Assembly (NCBI GenBank): GCA_003565035.1 | Contig: PXDP01000177.1 | Coordinates: 1-7,419 of the forward strand | Length of the DNA: 7,419 nucleotides | Source: PVC group bacterium | GTDB taxonomy: Bacteria > Verrucomicrobiota > Kiritimatiellia > SS1-B-03-39 > UBA6053 | Direction: 5' to 3' | Part shown: positions 5,495 through 7,419 of the stretch, piece after piece | How positions within the stretch are numbered: the stretch's first letter is position 1 | Layout of the letters: every line of letters starts with the position of its first letter | Translations under genes and position numbers: made by a program | The notes under the pieces: model-generated | Seen by the model: the letters and a program-made list of their open reading frames with translations, nothing else | Told to the model about the DNA's origin: nothing | The model's database searches: none

Positions 5495-7308
5495 TCACGC
5501 CCATGCAGCATGTCACCCTGCTTTGCCGCCAGGAGGACACCGACCGTTTGCTCACCCGCCTCCGGGAGGCCGGGCTGGTGCATCTGGAATCCGGCCGGCA
5601 TCTGAATCACGACCTGGAACGGCTGGAGGAAAGCCTCAAACAGGCGGAGAAAGTCATCCAAAAGCTGGAACTTCTCCCCGCCGCGGACGACCCGCACGAC
5701 GAGGAAACCCCGGCGGAAATTCTGCGCGAAATTCTCTGCCGCGATCAGGAAATCAAAGATATCGCGGGGGTGCAGGCCAAACTGCAGCGGGAACGCAGGC
5801 AGTGGGAGCCCTTTGGCGACCTCGACACCCGCACCCTGACCGCCCTGAAAGCGGGTGGACTGCACATCGGCTTCTACCGAGCGCCCGGCAACGCTCCGGT
5901 TTGTCCTCCAGAGGTCACCTGGATTCCGGCCCGGGAAGGCTTTGGTCTCGCGCTTTCCACTGCCCCCCTGCCTGAACTGGACGCGGAAAAGCTTACCCTG
6001 CCGGTTCGCGCCCCCCGAAGCCTGGACCAGCGTCTGGCGCATCTTGCGGACATGACCCGTCGGCACCATCTGGCCATCGCCCGCCACACCGCGTCGCTTG
6101 AGGCCCTGCGCGCATACCGCGATGAGCTGACCGACCTCTGCGGATATCAAAAGGCCCAACTCGGCATGAACACCGAAGGAGAAATCCGCTGGATCACCGG
6201 CTTTGCCCCTGCCGCCAAACTGGAGGCCGTTCGGGCTGTGGCCGATGATGCAGGCGCCGCGCTGTTCGGACGCGCTCCGGCGGAATCCGACGGCACCCCC
6301 ACCCTGCTTGAACACAACAGCGTCGTCTCCTGGATTCAGCCGGTCTTTTCGTTCCTGGGCGTCACCCCCGGCTACAACGAAGTCGATGTCGGCTGGAGCT
6401 TCCTGCTGTTTCTCACGATTTTCTCCGGCATGATCATCGGCGATGCCGGATACGGTGCCCTGCTCATCCTGATTGTGGGACTGCTGAACCTTTTCAAGCC
6501 GGGCACCCGCGGCAAATTCGCCAATCTGCTCTACTGCATGGGGGGCGCCACCGTGATCTGGGGGCTGATCACCGGCAACGTCTTCGGCCTCGAATCCCTG
6601 CCCGCCGGGCTTGACCGCCTGAAAGTCCCCTCCCTGGCCGATCCCGACAATCCGCTGCCCATCATGCGCGTCTGTTTCCTCCTCGGTGCCGGGCATCTGA
6701 CGCTGGCCCACGCATGGAACCTCTGGCGCAAGCGAACCTCCCTGGCCGCACTGGCCGACCTCGGCTGGATCGGCAGCACCTGGACCATGTACTTCGTCAC
6801 CGGCATGATGGTCCTCGGCGAAGACTTGCCCGCCTGGGTCACGCCCCTGTTTATTGTCAGCGTGGTCCTGATTCTCCTGTTCATGACCCCGCCCGCGAAA
6901 CTCAAAGAGGAATGGGTTCAGCACATGATGCTGCCCCTCAGCTTTGTGAACAACTTCGTGGATGTGGTCAGCTACGTCCGCCTCTACGCGGTCGGCATGG
7001 CCACCTTCGCGCTCGCCTCCAGTTTCAACGAAATGATCTTCGGAGAAGGCGCAGAGCGCGGGATACTCGCCACCGGGCTGATGCTGATCATTCTTTTGCT
7101 CGGCCATGCGCTCAACTTCATTCTCGCCGGTATGGGCATCATGGTGCACGGCATCCGACTCAACACCCTGGAGTTCGCTTCGCACATGGGCCTCACCTGG
7201 AGCGGCATCCCCTATAAACCTTTCCGGCGGCTTGGCCAAAACGATCCAACGAATTCGACGAATCCGGCTGATCTGACTGATCTCTACCCTCAACCCTCTG
7301 ACCTCTGA
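5491..7308 (+). CDS. atpI: V/A-type ATPase membrane subunit I (a-subunit)
   Basis: This is a 605-residue stator subunit whose membrane part forms the two ion half-channels against the K ring. Residues 1 to about 285 are a soluble, mostly helical arm that binds the peripheral stalk. From about 305 there are roughly eight membrane segments: a pair around SFLLFLTIFSGMIIGDAGYG, then CMGGATVIWGLITGNVFGL, MRVCFLLGAGHLTLAHAW, STWTMYFVTGMMVLG, FIVSVVLILLF, the segment with VVSYVRLYAVGMATFALASS, and GLMLIILLLGHALNFILAG. R497 in SYVRLYAVG is the expected essential channel arginine. GDAGYG is also a family signature. The family-like end is about YKPFRRLGQ (residue 583). The last 20 residues come from repeats. 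The start at 5491 gives MITPMQHVTLL with a Shine-Dalgarno sequence; an upstream in-frame ATG at 5368 lies inside atpD and gives an Arg-rich extension, so it is rejected. Confidence 0.96.
   Translation: MITPMQHVTLLCRQEDTDRLLTRLREAGLVHLESGRHLNHDLERLEESLKQAEKVIQKLELLPAADDPHDEETPAEILREILCRDQEIKDIAGVQAKLQRERRQWEPFGDLDTRTLTALKAGGLHIGFYRAPGNAPVCPPEVTWIPAREGFGLALSTAPLPELDAEKLTLPVRAPRSLDQRLAHLADMTRRHHLAIARHTASLEALRAYRDELTDLCGYQKAQLGMNTEGEIRWITGFAPAAKLEAVRAVADDAGAALFGRAPAESDGTPTLLEHNSVVSWIQPVFSFLGVTPGYNEVDVGWSFLLFLTIFSGMIIGDAGYGALLILIVGLLNLFKPGTRGKFANLLYCMGGATVIWGLITGNVFGLESLPAGLDRLKVPSLADPDNPLPIMRVCFLLGAGHLTLAHAWNLWRKRTSLAALADLGWIGSTWTMYFVTGMMVLGEDLPAWVTPLFIVSVVLILLFMTPPAKLKEEWVQHMMLPLSFVNNFVDVVSYVRLYAVGMATFALASSFNEMIFGEGAERGILATGLMLIILLLGHALNFILAGMGIMVHGIRLNTLEFASHMGLTWSGIPYKPFRRLGQNDPTNSTNPADLTDLYPQPSDL
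7246..7281. repeat. 9-bp tandem repeat coding the start of the AtpI tail
   Basis: There are four nine-base units: CCAACGAAT at 7246, TCGACGAAT at 7255, CCGGCTGAT at 7264 and CTGACTGAT at 7273. They are in frame with atpI and code for the tripeptides PTN, STN, PAD and LTD. The seven-base array begins at the next base. The units keep the pattern of a final GAAT or TGAT while the first half varies. Confidence 0.75.
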
Positions 7309-7316
7309 CCTCTCCA
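7282..7316. repeat. 7-bp tandem repeat covering the atpI stop
   Basis: There are five seven-base units: CTCTACC at 7282, CTCAACC at 7289, CTCTGAC at 7296, CTCTGAC at 7303 and CTCTCCA at 7310. These are the same unit types as the array before atpD. The TGA stop of atpI at 7306-7308 lies within the fourth unit. The last unit runs into the atpK ribosome binding site. Confidence 0.85.
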
Positions 7317-7321
7317 AGGAG
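7316..7321 (+). promoter_or_regulatory. Ribosome binding site for atpK
   Basis: AAGGAG lies eight bases before the ATG at 7330, directly after the heptanucleotide array. It supports the 7330 start over the in-frame ATG at 7342. Confidence 0.8.
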
Positions 7322-7329
7322 ACCTAACT

Positions 7330-7419
7330 ATGGACCAAATCATGACCACCTCTCTCGGCACCCTCGGCGGTGCCCTCGCCCTCAGTCTGGCCGCCATCGG
7401 TTCCGCCATCGGTGCCGGA
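7330..7419 (+). CDS. atpK: V/A-type ATPase subunit K (proteolipid), 5' part only
   Basis: The first 30 codons are present and the gene runs off the window. The visible sequence is a short polar start (MDQIMTTS) followed by a small-residue-rich helix (LGGALALSLAAIGSAIGAG). This is the first membrane segment of the c-type rotor-ring subunit, with the packed Gly/Ala pattern needed for tight helix contacts. It closely resembles the start of chlamydial-type K subunits. The ion-binding carboxylate lies in a later helix that is not visible, so H+ versus Na+ use cannot be judged. The position directly after atpI, with a good Shine-Dalgarno sequence and room for higher translation, fits a subunit needed in many copies. 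Confidence 0.9.
   Translation, partial: MDQIMTTSLGTLGGALALSLAAIGSAIGAG

Noticed and set aside
5056..7317. A 753-codon open frame on the - strand opposite atpD and atpI
   Set aside because: It lies wholly opposite two well-recognised V-ATPase genes, begins in the repeat with a non-ATG start, and is rich in Gly, Gln, Glu and His as expected for the complement of GC-rich coding sequence. Its end is Arg/Ser-rich and no domain is recognisable.

Overview
The window is most of one operon, all on the + strand, for a bacterial V/A-type rotary ATPase. The order is atpE, a DUF2764-like gene, atpA, atpB, atpD, atpI and the first 30 codons of atpK. From memory, this order, with the DUF2764 gene between E and A and no C, F or G gene in between, is that of Chlamydiae and spirochaetes such as Borrelia. 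It differs from the archaeal/Thermus order. Base composition is GC-rich with GC-rich third codon positions. Gene order, composition and the intergenic repeats together suggest a free-living bacterium of the PVC group (Kiritimatiellota, Lentisphaerota or Verrucomicrobiota). That placement is inference and is not shown by any marker gene.

Layout: bases 1-464 are a non-coding leader with stem-loops, a seven-base-period repeat and a weak promoter candidate. Bases 465-4709 hold atpE, the DUF2764 gene, atpA and atpB, joined tightly (2-nt gap, ATGA overlap, 2-nt gap). Bases 4710-4876 are the only real gap inside the operon and are mostly filled by a degenerate heptanucleotide (CTCTGAC-like) array. 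Bases 4877-7308 hold atpD and atpI, joined by an ATGA overlap. atpI ends inside a composite 9-bp plus 7-bp repeat, and atpK follows after a good ribosome binding site at 7316-7321.

How the genes work together: A and B form the A3B3 catalytic head. D is the central rotor shaft. E is a peripheral stalk. I is the membrane stator half-channel, and K is the proteolipid of the rotor ring. The DUF2764 protein holds a position where an unrecognised C-like (or other stalk) subunit would be useful. The complex couples ATP hydrolysis or synthesis to H+ or Na+ movement; the ion cannot be decided because atpK is cut off.

The most unusual content is the repeats. Seven-base-period arrays occur in the leader, at the atpB/atpD junction in both orientations, and at the atpI/atpK junction. 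Two of them supply the stop codon and the last residues of the preceding protein. The two copies around the atpB/atpD gap form a 28-position imperfect inverted repeat. It would pair the end of the atpB message with the bases just before the atpD start codon, which has no Shine-Dalgarno sequence.
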